DNA of 64,000 nt, taken from assembly GCF_023074185.1 (NCBI RefSeq), contig NZ_JADPKY010000158.1, positions 1 through 64,000 of the forward strand, given 5' to 3'. Below the pieces are notes generated by a model that made no database searches, was not told where the DNA came from, and was given only the letters and a program-made list of their open reading frames with translations. This document shows, in pieces, positions 1-9,004 of the stretch (positions are counted from its first letter, which is position 1; every line of letters begins with the position of its first letter). The stretch comes from Bradyrhizobium sp. 132 (GTDB lineage: Bacteria > Pseudomonadota > Alphaproteobacteria > Rhizobiales > Xanthobacteraceae). Made by a program: the position numbers and the translations under genes.

Positions 1-82
1 AAGGATGATCGAGCAACATCGTCGTCTCCAGGTTGGGTGGTATTGCAACCTCAGTCTGGCCTCAGACTTGGTCGCTATCCAC

Positions 83-118
83 TCCCCATGGAATCTTCGC
101 TACGCTCGCAATGACGAC
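83..118. repeat. partial dispersed repeat
   Basis: The stretch reading GGAATCTTCGCTACGCTCGC followed by AATGACG resembles one arm of the palindromic repeat at 5394-5480. It lies just past the 3' end of the acyl-CoA synthetase gene. Short elements of this kind are common between Bradyrhizobium genes. Confidence 0.4.
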
Positions 119-125
119 AGGGAAA

Positions 126-1826
126 TCACGCAGTCTTCGCAGCCTTCAATCCCAGCCGCTTTTCCACGTCGTCGCGCATCAGGAATTTCTGGATCTTTCC
201 GGTCACGGTCATCGGAAACTCGTCGACGAATTCCACGTATCGCGGAATCTTGTTGTGGGCGATCTGACCGTCGCAGAAAGCGCGCACCTCTTCCATCGTC
301 AACTTCTCGCCGGACCTGACGCGGATCCAGGCGCAGAGCTCCTCGCCGTAGCGGGCATCCGCAACGCCAAAGATCTGCACGTCCTGAATCTTGGGATGAC
401 GATAGAGAAACTCCTCGATCTCGCGTGGATAGAGATTCTCGCCGCCGCGGATCACCAGGTCCTTGATGCGGCCCACGATGTTGCAATAGCCGGCGTCATC
501 GATGACGGCGATGTCGCCGGTGTGCATCCAGCCGTTGGCGTCGAGCACATCCGCGGTCTTCTCCGTCTCCTCCCAGTAGCCCAGCATCACGCTGTAGCCG
601 CGGGTGCAGAGCTCGCCCCGTTCGCCGCACTTGACGATCTTGCCGCCGAGATCGATGACCTTAACCTCGACATGCGGATGGATTCGTCCGACCGTCGAGA
701 CGCGGCGCTCGAGCGGATCGTCGACGGCACTCTGGAAGCTGACCGGGCTTGTCTCGGTCATGCCATAGGCGATCGTGACCTCGCCCATGTTCATCTCGCT
801 ATTGACGCGCTTCATCACCTCGATCGGGCAGGGTGCACCGGCCATGATGCCGGTGCGCAGCGATGTCAGATTGAAATTTGAGAATTCGCCATGGTCGAGT
901 TCGGCGATGAACATCGTCGGCACACCGTATAGCGCGGTACATTTTTCCTGCTCGATCGTGCGCAGCGTCGCGAGCGGATCAAATCCTTCGCCGGGGTAAA
1001 CCATCGTTGCGCCGAGCGTGACGGAGGCGAGGTTGCCCATCACCATGCCGAAGCAATGATAGAGCGGCACCGGAATGCAGATGCGGTCCGCTTCGGTCAG
1101 GCGCATGGCGCGGCCGACGAAATAGCCGTTGTTGAGAATGTTGTGGTGGGTCAGCGTCACCCCCTTGGGCGATCCCGTGGTGCCGCTGGTGAACTGGATG
1201 TTGACGGGATCGTCGAACTGCAGGGAGACACCAAGCGCGGCGAGCTGCTCCCGATGCACGGTCCCGCCCATGCCGGCGACCTCGTCGAACGGGATCGCGC
1301 CCGGGCAGGCGGGGCCGCCGATCTGGATCACGATGCGCAGGGCCGGCAGCCGCGCCGCCTGCAACTGCCCGGGCTTGGCGCTCGCAAGCTCTGGCAACAG
1401 TGTGTTGAGCAGGTCCATGTAGTTGCTGGTCTTGAACGCCGTCGCGGTGACGATGGCGCTACATCCGACCTTGTGAAGCGCGAATTCCAGCTCGCTCAGC
1501 CGGTAGGCCGGATTGATCGTCACCAGGATGAGGCCAGCCTTGGCGGCGGCGAACTGGGTCAGCGTCCATTCCGGCCGGTTCAGCGACCAGATTCCGATCC
1601 GTGCGCCGCGCTCGAGGCCAAGCGCGAGAAAACCGGCGGCGAGCGCGTCGACCCGCGCGGCAAACTCCTTCCATGTCCATCTCACGCCGTGACTGGGCGA
1701 GACCAGCGCCTCGCGATCGCTCCAGCGCTGCACTGCCTGATCGAGGCTGCGCCCGATGGTGTCGCCGAGCAGCGGCGTGTCGGAGATGCCGCAAACGTAA
1801 CTGTCGGCTTTGTCTGCCAAAATCAA
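126..1826 (-). CDS. AMP-binding acyl-CoA synthetase
   Basis: Adenylate-forming enzyme that would activate a fatty or other carboxylic acid to its CoA thioester using ATP. The ANL family is clear from the phosphate-binding motif FTSGTTGSPKG (about residues 212-222), YGMTETSP in the middle, a GD..GR hinge region and the C-terminal GKIQK containing the adenylation lysine. At 566 aa it has the usual length. The reading frame continues upstream without homology, so I chose a TTG at 1824-1826, which has a GGAGG eight bases before it; a second TTG two codons on is also possible. A serine hydrolase gene lies 80 bp upstream on the same strand. Substrate chain length cannot be read from the sequence. 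Confidence 0.88.
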   Translation of the reverse strand: MILADKADSYVCGISDTPLLGDTIGRSLDQAVQRWSDREALVSPSHGVRWTWKEFAARVDALAAGFLALGLERGARIGIWSLNRPEWTLTQFAAAKAGLILVTINPAYRLSELEFALHKVGCSAIVTATAFKTSNYMDLLNTLLPELASAKPGQLQAARLPALRIVIQIGGPACPGAIPFDEVAGMGGTVHREQLAALGVSLQFDDPVNIQFTSGTTGSPKGVTLTHHNILNNGYFVGRAMRLTEADRICIPVPLYHCFGMVMGNLASVTLGATMVYPGEGFDPLATLRTIEQEKCTALYGVPTMFIAELDHGEFSNFNLTSLRTGIMAGAPCPIEVMKRVNSEMNMGEVTIAYGMTETSPVSFQSAVDDPLERRVSTVGRIHPHVEVKVIDLGGKIVKCGERGELCTRGYSVMLGYWEETEKTADVLDANGWMHTGDIAVIDDAGYCNIVGRIKDLVIRGGENLYPREIEEFLYRHPKIQDVQIFGVADARYGEELCAWIRVRSGEKLTMEEVRAFCDGQIAHNKIPRYVEFVDEFPMTVTGKIQKFLMRDDVEKRLGLKAAKTA

Positions 1827-1847
1827 AATAGTGTCCTCCAGCCAGGT

Positions 1848-1884
1848 GCGTGGATGGCCGGGACAACAAGCCCGGCCATGACGC
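1848..1884. repeat. short palindromic repeat
   Basis: GGCCGGGACAACAAGCCCGGCC is the core of a small inverted repeat in the 80 bp between two co-directional genes. It could form an RNA hairpin between the serine hydrolase and acyl-CoA synthetase reading frames. Confidence 0.4.
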
Positions 1885-1906
1885 GTCGTGAGAGCTAAGG
1901 CGGGTC

Positions 1907-3100
1907 TTACGCCGCCTTCTGCCCACTGCCGGCACCGAGCCCGGCATAGACGCCGCGCTCGAAGCCAGCAAAAGCCTCCAGGCATTTTCCATCGGCAAAT
2001 GGGAGCAACTGCATCAGGATCACGCCGGTGACGTCGCGCGCCGGGTCGATCCAGTAATAGGTGTTGGCGAGGCCCGCCCAGGCGAGGCTGCCCGCGCTGC
2101 GCCCCTCAGCGGTCTTGTCGGTATTGATCATGAAGCTGAGGCCCCACTTCTTCACCTGCTCCGGATAGAGATCGACGTCGTTGGTGTACATCGGCGCCGC
2201 CGTGGTCATCTTGCCCATGGCGAGATCGCCGATGTGGTTCTGCCCCATCGTCGCGATAGTCTCGGCTTTCAGCACCTGATTGCCGTTGCCGCGGCCCTTG
2301 TTCAAGATCATCTGGGTGAACTTGATGTAGTCGGCCGCGGTCGAATAGAGGCCGCCGCCACCCATGTGGAATTCCGGCTCCTGCTCGAGCTCGAACGGGA
2401 TCGCGGCGAGTTGGCCGTCCTCGCCGCGCGCATGCATCCCGACCAGGCGCTTGCGCATGTCGTCGGTGATCTTGAAGGCGGTATCGCTCATGCCGAGCGG
2501 TGCGAACAGATTGTCGCGCAGATAAGCATCGAGCCGCTTGCCGCTGACGGCTTCCACCGCCTTGCCGACGAAATCGATGTTGGTGCCGTATTCCCAGCGC
2601 GTGCCGGGATCGGTCATGATCGGCGTCTTCAACGCCGCGTTCTGGCAGCTGGTGATGGCGGGGATGCCGGTCTTGTCCAGATAGACCGCGAGATCGCCGT
2701 TCCACATGTTGTAGCAGAAGCCGGCGGTGTGGGTCATGAGCTGGCGCAGCGTGATCGGCCCCTTGGCCGGCCGCAGCTTGGCTTCGCCCTTGGCATCGAA
2801 ACCTTCGAGCACCTGCGGCTTGTCGAGATCGGGCAGCACCTCGCCGATCGGCGCGTCCAGCGACAGCTTGCCTTGCTCGACCAGTTGCATCGCGCCCGCT
2901 GATGTCACCGCCTTAGTCATCGATGCGATCCAGAACACGCTGTCGGCGGTCATCGCATCCGGCTTGGACAGATCGCGTTTGCCGAACGCGCCCTGATAAA
3001 ACACGTCGGTACCGCTGGCGGCGATGGCGACGACGCCGGGAATCTCATTGGCCTCGCTCTTCTGGCGCAGAATCTCGTCGATCTGGTCTTTGCTTTGCAT
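1907..3100 (-). CDS. beta-lactamase-family serine hydrolase
   Basis: Class C beta-lactamase/EstB-like fold, probably an esterase or amidase rather than a true beta-lactamase. The catalytic SMTK tetrad is at residues 60-63, a tyrosine motif WEYGTN at about 169-174, and MTHTAGF at about 122-128. The start at 3100 has GGAGG eight bases upstream and gives 397 aa, the family's normal length; the open frame continues upstream but that part shows no homology. No signal peptide is apparent, so it is probably cytoplasmic. It precedes the acyl-CoA synthetase gene on the same strand, with an 80 bp gap containing a repeat, so the two may be co-transcribed. The substrate is unknown. Confidence 0.88.
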   Translation of the reverse strand: MQSKDQIDEILRQKSEANEIPGVVAIAASGTDVFYQGAFGKRDLSKPDAMTADSVFWIASMTKAVTSAGAMQLVEQGKLSLDAPIGEVLPDLDKPQVLEGFDAKGEAKLRPAKGPITLRQLMTHTAGFCYNMWNGDLAVYLDKTGIPAITSCQNAALKTPIMTDPGTRWEYGTNIDFVGKAVEAVSGKRLDAYLRDNLFAPLGMSDTAFKITDDMRKRLVGMHARGEDGQLAAIPFELEQEPEFHMGGGGLYSTAADYIKFTQMILNKGRGNGNQVLKAETIATMGQNHIGDLAMGKMTTAAPMYTNDVDLYPEQVKKWGLSFMINTDKTAEGRSAGSLAWAGLANTYYWIDPARDVTGVILMQLLPFADGKCLEAFAGFERGVYAGLGAGSGQKAA

Positions 3101-3447
3101 CCGCGTTTCCTCCGGTTTGATTATTGTTGGAAGCGATCGATTGTCCTCCCGCGTGCTCCGCGCGGCAAGCACATCCATGGATCTGCGCCGGTCGCGATGT
3201 CGTGACTTGACGGTCCACGCCCCGCGCAGGACGACAAGGCGGCTGAACTGCAACACTCCGTCACAATCTGCGGTGGATCGCCGCAACTAGCCGTGAGCGT
3301 GGATACGCACGGGCAAAATGTTTTGAGTGTTTGAAGCACTTGAAACATTTTGTGCGTTGCGGCGTTCAACTCTCGGCCCGATCTGCGGCCGACGTTAAGA
3401 TTTGATGCAAATTTGGCGGCCGTCCACCGGCCGCGAGGGGACCTCAG
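3101..3447. other. divergent intergenic region
   Basis: 347 bp between the serine hydrolase (minus) and a small plus-strand gene. I see no coding potential. The only notable element is the long interrupted palindrome at 3314-3352, listed separately. Promoters for both flanking genes should lie here. Confidence 0.6.
3314..3352. promoter_or_regulatory. interrupted palindrome, possible operator
   Basis: The left arm CAAAATGTTTTGAGTG and right arm CACTTGAAACATTTTG are inverted copies differing at two positions, separated by seven bases. The element lies in a divergent promoter region, where a dimeric regulator could control the serine hydrolase/acyl-CoA synthetase genes, the small gene, or both. 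It has no T-tract, which argues against a terminator. No regulator gene is adjacent. Confidence 0.4.
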
Positions 3448-3768
3448 ATGATTTCGACCTGGAGCGAATGGAAGCGCTATCCCCGTCCCGGACGGGGCGA
3501 CAATCTCGAAGCGCCGATCGCACCCGGCATCTACGAAGTCCGCACCGCGGGCACCGGTGCGCTCTATTCGTTCGGCGCGGTCGACAATCTGGCGCAGGCG
3601 CTTGCGCTGCTGCCGGTCGGCTCGAAATCCTGGTTCGGCCGCCGCGATACCTCCGACGCCCCCGCTCTCGAATACCGGACGTGCGCGACTTCCTCGAAGG
3701 CCGACGCCAGGGCCGCCGCCGAACGCATGATCGGACGGCGCGAGACCTATATGAGCGGCGCGGCGTAA
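3448..3768 (+). CDS. conserved hypothetical protein (106 aa)
   Basis: I do not recognise a named domain. The protein has no signal peptide or membrane segment and a basic N-terminus. The central stretch APGIYEVRTA..GALYSFG resembles small GIY-YIG-like or beta-rich folds only superficially. The ATG follows a purine-rich GAGGGGACC. Codon usage matches the neighbours and the gene sits in its own slot 112 bp before gabD, which supports it being real. Function unknown. Confidence 0.65.
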   Translation: MISTWSEWKRYPRPGRGDNLEAPIAPGIYEVRTAGTGALYSFGAVDNLAQALALLPVGSKSWFGRRDTSDAPALEYRTCATSSKADARAAAERMIGRRETYMSGAA

Positions 3769-3880
3769 ATCCCCTTGCTCCGAGCCTAGCTCCCAGCAGA
3801 TGTGCGTTGCGGGACGGTGCATTGCGCGCCGCTTGTCCCTATATTGCGGGCGAACCTGAAAAGCCTCTGGGAGTAACGCC

Positions 3881-5374
3881 ATGACCCCGACCGCCGCCGC
3901 ACGCGCTCAGCACGCCACGTCCAATCTGCGCGACAGGTTGAAGGACCCGTCGCTGCTGAAGGAGGCCTGCTACATCGACGGCGCCTGGGTCGGCTCGCCG
4001 GTCTTCGCCGTCAACAATCCCGCGACCGGCGTCGAGCTCGCAAAGGTTCCGCAGCTTTCGGCGGATGATGCCACCAAGGCGGTAGAAGCCGCGGAGCGCG
4101 CGTTTCCGGCCTGGGCCAAGCACACCGCCAAGCAACGCTCCAATATTTTGCGCAAATGGTTCGAGCTGATTATCGCCAATCGCGAGGACCTCGCACTGAT
4201 CCTCACCTCCGAGCAGGGCAAGCCGCTCAGCGAAGCTCTCGGCGAGGTCGACATCGGCGGCGCTTATGTCGAGTTCTTCGCCGAGGAAGCCCGCCGCGTC
4301 TACGGCGAGACCATTCCGACACAGCGGCCGGATGCGCGGTTGCTCGCGATCAAGCAGCCGATCGGCGTCTGCGGCGCGATCACGCCGTGGAATTTCCCGA
4401 ACTCGATGATCACGCGCAAAGTTTCGCCGGCGCTTGCGGCCGGCTGCACCGTGGTGCTGAAGCCCGCCAATGAAACGCCGCTGTCGGCGTTGGCGCTTGC
4501 CGTGCTCGCGGAGAAAGCCGGCGTGCCCAAGGGCGTGTTCAACATCGTCACCGGCGATGCAGCGCCGATCGGCAAGGTGCTGTGCGAGCATCCGGCCGTG
4601 CGTTTCGTCGGCTTCACCGGATCGACCGCGGTCGGCAAGATTCTGTACCAGCAGGCCTCCGTCGGCGTGAAGCGGCTGGGCCTCGAGCTCGGCGGCAACG
4701 CGCCGTTCGTGGTGTTCGACGACGCCGATATCGATGCGGCGGTCGAAGGCGCGATCGTCTCGAAATACCGCAACATGGGCCAGACCTGCGTCTGCGCCAA
4801 CCGGCTTTATGCCCAGGACAAGATCTACGACGAGTTCGTGCAGAAGCTGTCGAAAAAAGTTTCTGCGATGAAGATCGGCGATGGGACGGAAACCGGCATC
4901 ACGCAGGGCCCGCTGATCAATTTGAAAGCGGTGGACAAGGTCGAGCGCCACATCGCCGACGCCGTGAAGCGCGGCGCCAAAATCGTCACGGGCGGGAAGC
5001 GCAGCGAGCTCGGACGCTCGTTCTTCGAGCCGACGGTGCTCTCCGACGTCAAGCCGGACTCGCTGGTGGCACAGGAGGAAACTTTCGGCCCGCTCGCGCC
5101 GGTGATCCGCTTCAAGGAAGAGGCCGATGTGATTGCGATGTGCAACGCCTCGCCGTTTGGCTTGGCTTCGTACTTCTACTCCCGCGATCTCGGCCGCGTC
5201 TGGCGCGTCGCCGAAGCGCTGGAGTCGGGCATGGTTGGCGTCAACACCGGTCTGATCACCACCGAAGTCGCGCCCTTCGGCGGCGTCAAGGAAAGCGGCT
5301 TGGGGCGCGAAGGCTCGCATCACGGCATGGAAGAATATGTCGAGATCAAATACGTGATGATGGCGGGGGTGTGA
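3881..5374 (+). CDS. gabD: NAD(P)-dependent succinate-semialdehyde dehydrogenase
   Basis: Aldehyde dehydrogenase superfamily enzyme, most similar in motif pattern to succinate-semialdehyde dehydrogenases of GABA catabolism (succinate semialdehyde to succinate). The motif TPWNFP is at residues 168-173, the Rossmann motif GFTGST at 244-249, the general-base Glu269 in LELGG, and the catalytic Cys303 in GQTCVCANR. The neighbouring Cys305 is typical of this subfamily. At 497 aa it is full length. The ATG at 3881 has CTGGGAG upstream. No GABA transaminase gene is adjacent, so the physiological aldehyde is inferred from family resemblance only. Confidence 0.88.
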   Translation: MTPTAAARAQHATSNLRDRLKDPSLLKEACYIDGAWVGSPVFAVNNPATGVELAKVPQLSADDATKAVEAAERAFPAWAKHTAKQRSNILRKWFELIIANREDLALILTSEQGKPLSEALGEVDIGGAYVEFFAEEARRVYGETIPTQRPDARLLAIKQPIGVCGAITPWNFPNSMITRKVSPALAAGCTVVLKPANETPLSALALAVLAEKAGVPKGVFNIVTGDAAPIGKVLCEHPAVRFVGFTGSTAVGKILYQQASVGVKRLGLELGGNAPFVVFDDADIDAAVEGAIVSKYRNMGQTCVCANRLYAQDKIYDEFVQKLSKKVSAMKIGDGTETGITQGPLINLKAVDKVERHIADAVKRGAKIVTGGKRSELGRSFFEPTVLSDVKPDSLVAQEETFGPLAPVIRFKEEADVIAMCNASPFGLASYFYSRDLGRVWRVAEALESGMVGVNTGLITTEVAPFGGVKESGLGREGSHHGMEEYVEIKYVMMAGV

Positions 5375-5393
5375 GGGCGGCGTTATCCCTCCA

Positions 5394-5480
5394 CGTCATT
5401 GCGAGCGAAGCGAAGCAATCCAGAATCTTTCCGCGGCGACAGTCTGGATTGCTTCGTCGCAAGAGCTCCTCGCAATGACG
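5394..5480. repeat. dispersed palindromic repeat
   Basis: An 87 bp imperfect palindrome beginning CGTCATTGCGAGCGAAGCG and ending CGCAATGACG. The inner arms GCAATCCAGA and TCTGGATTGC are perfect. It sits between the convergent gabD and SulP genes. A related fragment is at 83-118. Confidence 0.7.
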
Positions 5481-5494
5481 CGGCTGCGAGCTAA

Positions 5495-7710
5495 TTACCG
5501 CCTCAGCACCGCGATCGTCCGGTTCGCGAACGTTAGCCGCTCGGCCATGACCGACACGAAATAGGTCAGCAGCTTGTGGCTGAGCGCGGGGGCCTCGACT
5601 TCGATCGCGTCGAACTGGTGCGTGTTGAGCACGTAGAGCACGCTGTCGACCTCGGCCTGGATGGTGGCGCTGCGCGGTGTCTGTGACACCAGCCCCATCT
5701 CCCCGATCGTGGTGTAGCGGCCGAGGCTGCGCACGCGCGTGGTGCGATCGTCCTCGGCCGGAATCATGATGCCGACGCGGCCGTCGAGGATGAAATGCAT
5801 GGAATCGGCGGGGCGCCAGCCTGCACGATGATTTCGCCGGCTCCGACCTCAATGCGCTGGCAACGGCGGATCAGCTCGTCGGCGCCGTCCTCGCTGCCGA
5901 GCAGTCGCGTGAACCAGTCGCGCAGGCTGGCTTCTTCCTGCGCCAGCTCCTGATGCTGCGAGATGAGCTCGTTCTCGCACCATTCCAGCGCGTGATCAAG
6001 CTCGGGGATGATGGTGACGCCCTCGCCGACGAAGTCGCTGGAGCGCAGCACCTTCTCGGCCGCGGCCGACAGATGCACCAGGATCAGCTCGACGCCGAGT
6101 TCGCCAGCGCTGCGCTTGATCTGGGCAAAGCTATAGGCGGCCGATGAATCGACGCCGGTGACGAGCTTGAAGTCAAACAGCAGATAGCGGCATTCGGGGC
6201 GTTCCTGAAGCAGCTGCTTGACGTGCTGGTAGAGCCGGTTGGCGGAGCCGAAGAACAGATAGCTCTGGAGATTGAGGCCCCGGATCTTGCCGCCATGGGC
6301 CAGCAGCACCTCCTGGTCGTCGCTCGAGCGGTCGAGCGAGGAGCGATACTCCGAGCCGTCGAAACTGTATTTGATCGACTCGACCCGCGCGGCGCTGAAC
6401 GCAAACGTCGCGCAGCCGATGATCACACCGATCAGGATGCCCGGCACGAAACCCCAGGCCACGATGATCGCGATGATGGCGATCAGCGACAGATATTCGA
6501 GCTTTGAAAGCCGCTTGCGCGACTCGATGATCCATTTGTGCAGCTGGTCCGCGCCGAGATAGAGCAACAGGCCGCCGAGCACGAATTTGGGGATGAAGCC
6601 AAGCAGCTCGGGCGCCACAGCGAGCATCAGCAGCGACAGCGCCGCGACGGTGAGGCCTGACAGGCGCCCGCGGCCGCCGCTGCTGAAGTTAAGCATCGAG
6701 CGGCTGGTCGAGCTGCAGCCGGGATAGCCGCCCAGCATGCCGGTCAGGATATTGGCGGCGCCGGTGACGTTCAGCTCACACTCCAGATTGGCTTCGCGAT
6801 GCGTGGCCACCTCGATGCCGGTGGTGTTGAACAGCGTGCTCGAGGCCGTGACGAAGATGACGGCGACGACATTGCCAAGCAGGTCCGGTATGGCAAACCA
6901 GGGATAGCGGGCGAGATCGTCGATATGCCAGGGCAGCATGAAGACCGCTTGCGGCGGAGGCTGAAAGGTCCAACCCAACGTGCGGGCGTCATCGACGGAA
7001 ACGCCGGTGATCCAGAACGCCAGATGCGCGGTGAGCACGCCGCCGACCAGAATGATCGGCAAGCCGAACGGGCTGCGCGAGCGGTGCCAGGTGAGATACA
7101 GCACCAGCGCCATCGCGCAGGCGGCACCGAGCTCCAGCAAGATGGTGCGGTCGGCGAAGTGCGACAGTGTCGCGAATTGCAGCGGGTGGTCGGTGATCAC
7201 CCGGACCGCACCCATGACGATGAGAAGGCCGGTAGCGCCGAGAAAGCCGCCGACCACCGGATAAGGCACGTAGCGGATGGCGCGGCCAAGCCGGGTCAGG
7301 CCCAGTCCACACAGCACCAATCCTGTCAGCATCGTCGACAGGCCGAGGGTGATCAGGACCGCCGAGAGCAGCGGCTCCGACAGGTTCGCCGTCTCGATGC
7401 GCTCGACCACCGAGGCGGCCAGGATACCCGTCACCGCGGCGGTCGAGCTGTCAGGAGCTGCAATCGCGAAGGGCAGGGAGCTGCCGAGCCCGATGACGGC
7501 CGCAAGCACCGCGGAGCTGACGAAAGTCGCCGTGATGCCGTAGGACAGATAGGGCGACAACGGCCCCGCGAAGATCAGCAGCGCGTAGGACAGGCCGAAC
7601 GTGACGGTCAGGACGCTGGCGGCGCTCCCGCCCAATATATCATTCAGCGCGCGCTTGAGGGCCGGTTCTAATCGCGGAGCCGGACGGAGGGTAATTGCTG
7701 GATCGGTCAC
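5495..7710 (-). pseudogene. SulP anion transporter-STAS-cNMP, frameshifted
   Basis: SulP/SLC26-type inorganic anion permease fused to a STAS domain and a C-terminal cyclic-nucleotide-binding domain. The first 430 residues contain about ten to twelve hydrophobic segments, including the SulP-typical GGYPGCSSTSRS region; STAS follows with DFKLVTGVDSSA at about 510-520. The reading frame from 7710 runs into the start of the cNMP domain (AGEIIVQAGAP) and then loses homology. The rest of that domain (DSMHFILDGRVGIMIP through GEMGLV.QTPRSATIQA) continues in another frame from about 5800 to the stop at 5495. One missing G near 5807-5813 (CCCCGCCG where CCCCGGCCG is expected) restores a continuous 739 aa protein. 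It is either a recent frameshift or a sequence error; read as it stands, the transporter and STAS parts are intact and the cNMP domain is cut. Confidence 0.85.
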
Positions 7711-8012
7711 GCCGTGGCGCTCGCCCCTGAAAAAATCTCGTCTGAGACGTAGACGACTACAGGCTTAGCGCAACAGGATTCTTGAAAGTATGAAGTACCG
7801 GACAGTTTCGCGGCGAGGTTGTTTGCTCAATCTCCGCAAATTATCTCCGCAAATTCGGTGTCGTCCTGGCAAAAGCCAGGACCCATGACCCCAGGGAGGA
7901 GTCGTGACGCGAGCTGACGACCACGAGCCTTCGCCAAACCGATCCCTGTGGTAATGGGTCCTGGATCGGCGCTCACTTCGTTCGCTGGTCCAGGACGACG
8001 ATAACGCCTGCG
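7711..8012. other. intergenic region with repeat
   Basis: 302 bp between the SulP gene and purC, both on the minus strand. The right half is filled by the inverted repeat at 7860-7999. The left part should hold the SulP promoter. I see no gene in it. Confidence 0.55.
7860..7999. repeat. 140 bp repeat with inverted ends
   Basis: The ends GTCGTCCTGG and CCAGGACGAC are perfect 10 bp inverted repeats, with further internal inverted segments (GGACCCAT and ATGGGTCC). It resembles a non-coding dispersed element or MITE-like sequence. No transposase is encoded. Confidence 0.65.
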
Positions 8013-8927
8013 CTAAATCTTCAGCTCCGTCCCCGTCACCCGCCGATACGCTTCCAGATACCGCTTGCTGGTCGCCTCCACCACGCTCGCCGGCAGTGGC
8101 GGCGGCGGGGCGTCGCCGTTCCAGCGGCCGGCGCGGCGTTCGATGTCGAGATAGTCGCGCAGCGGCTGCTTGTCGAAGCTCGCCTGCGGCTGGCCGGGCT
8201 TGTAGGCGTCGACCGCCCAAAAGCGCGAGGAGTCCGGCGTCATGACTTCGTCGATCAGGATGATGCGGCCGTCCTTGTCGCGGCCGAACTCGAACTTGGT
8301 GTCGGCAATGATGATGCCCTGCTCGCGGGCGAGCTCCTCGCCGAGCGTGTAGATCGCGCGCGTCATGCTCTCGAGCGTGTAGGCCGTCTCGTCGCCCACG
8401 ACCTCACGCATCTTCGCGATGGTGATATTCTCGTCGTGGCCGGTCTCGGCCTTGGTCGCGGGGCTGAAGATCGCTGGCTCCAGCTTTTCGCTCTCGACCA
8501 GGCCTGCTTTCAGCTTCTCGCCGGCCAGCGTGCCGGAGGCGGCATATTCCTTCCAGGCCGATCCCGAGAGATAGCCGCGGATCACGCATTCGATCGGAAA
8601 CACGGTGGTGCGGCGGCAGAGCATCGCGCGGCCGAGAATCTCGGCGCGATGCGGCTTCAACGCCGGAATGGCTGCAATGATCTCGTCGGTGTCGGCGCTG
8701 ATCATGTGATGCGGCACCACGCCTTCGAGCTCGTTGAACCAGAACGCGCTCACTTGCGTCAGCACCGCGCCCTTCATCGGGATGGTCTCACCCATCACGA
8801 CGTCGAAGGCGCTGATGCGGTCGGTGGTGACGAGCAGCAGGCGATCGTCGTCGATGGCGTAGATATCGCGCACCTTGCCGCGTCCGATCTTGGGGAGGGG
8901 CAAGTCGCTGGAGAGCATGGGGGTCAT
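8013..8927 (-). CDS. purC: SAICAR synthetase
   Basis: Phosphoribosylaminoimidazole-succinocarboxamide synthase of purine biosynthesis: condenses CAIR with aspartate using ATP. The N-terminal GRGKVRDIY glycine-rich motif, TDRISAFDVVMG, and the central VIRGYLSGSAWKEY signature are all visible. At 304 aa it matches the longer, yeast Ade1-like form rather than the 230-240 aa E. coli form, and many rhizobia carry both forms. The ATG at 8927 or the one three codons later (8918) could be used. It lies downstream of the pirin gene by 77 bp on the same strand. Confidence 0.92.
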   Translation of the reverse strand: MTPMLSSDLPLPKIGRGKVRDIYAIDDDRLLLVTTDRISAFDVVMGETIPMKGAVLTQVSAFWFNELEGVVPHHMISADTDEIIAAIPALKPHRAEILGRAMLCRRTTVFPIECVIRGYLSGSAWKEYAASGTLAGEKLKAGLVESEKLEPAIFSPATKAETGHDENITIAKMREVVGDETAYTLESMTRAIYTLGEELAREQGIIIADTKFEFGRDKDGRIILIDEVMTPDSSRFWAVDAYKPGQPQASFDKQPLRDYLDIERRAGRWNGDAPPPPLPASVVEATSKRYLEAYRRVTGTELKI

Positions 8928-9004
8928 CGGCAGAACTTTCGGAGCAAGGCCTTGCGACAGGAAATCCGGCCGCGCCTGATAGCGCGACCGGAAACCGGAT
9001 TAGC

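Noticed and set aside
3839..5323. 494 aa open frame opposite gabD
   Set aside because: A typical antisense open frame of GC-rich coding DNA; Arg/Asp/Ala-rich with no family resemblance.
7860..7999. Possible insertion sequence
   Set aside because: Inverted ends are present but there is no transposase and no target duplication that I can confirm; kept only as a non-coding repeat.
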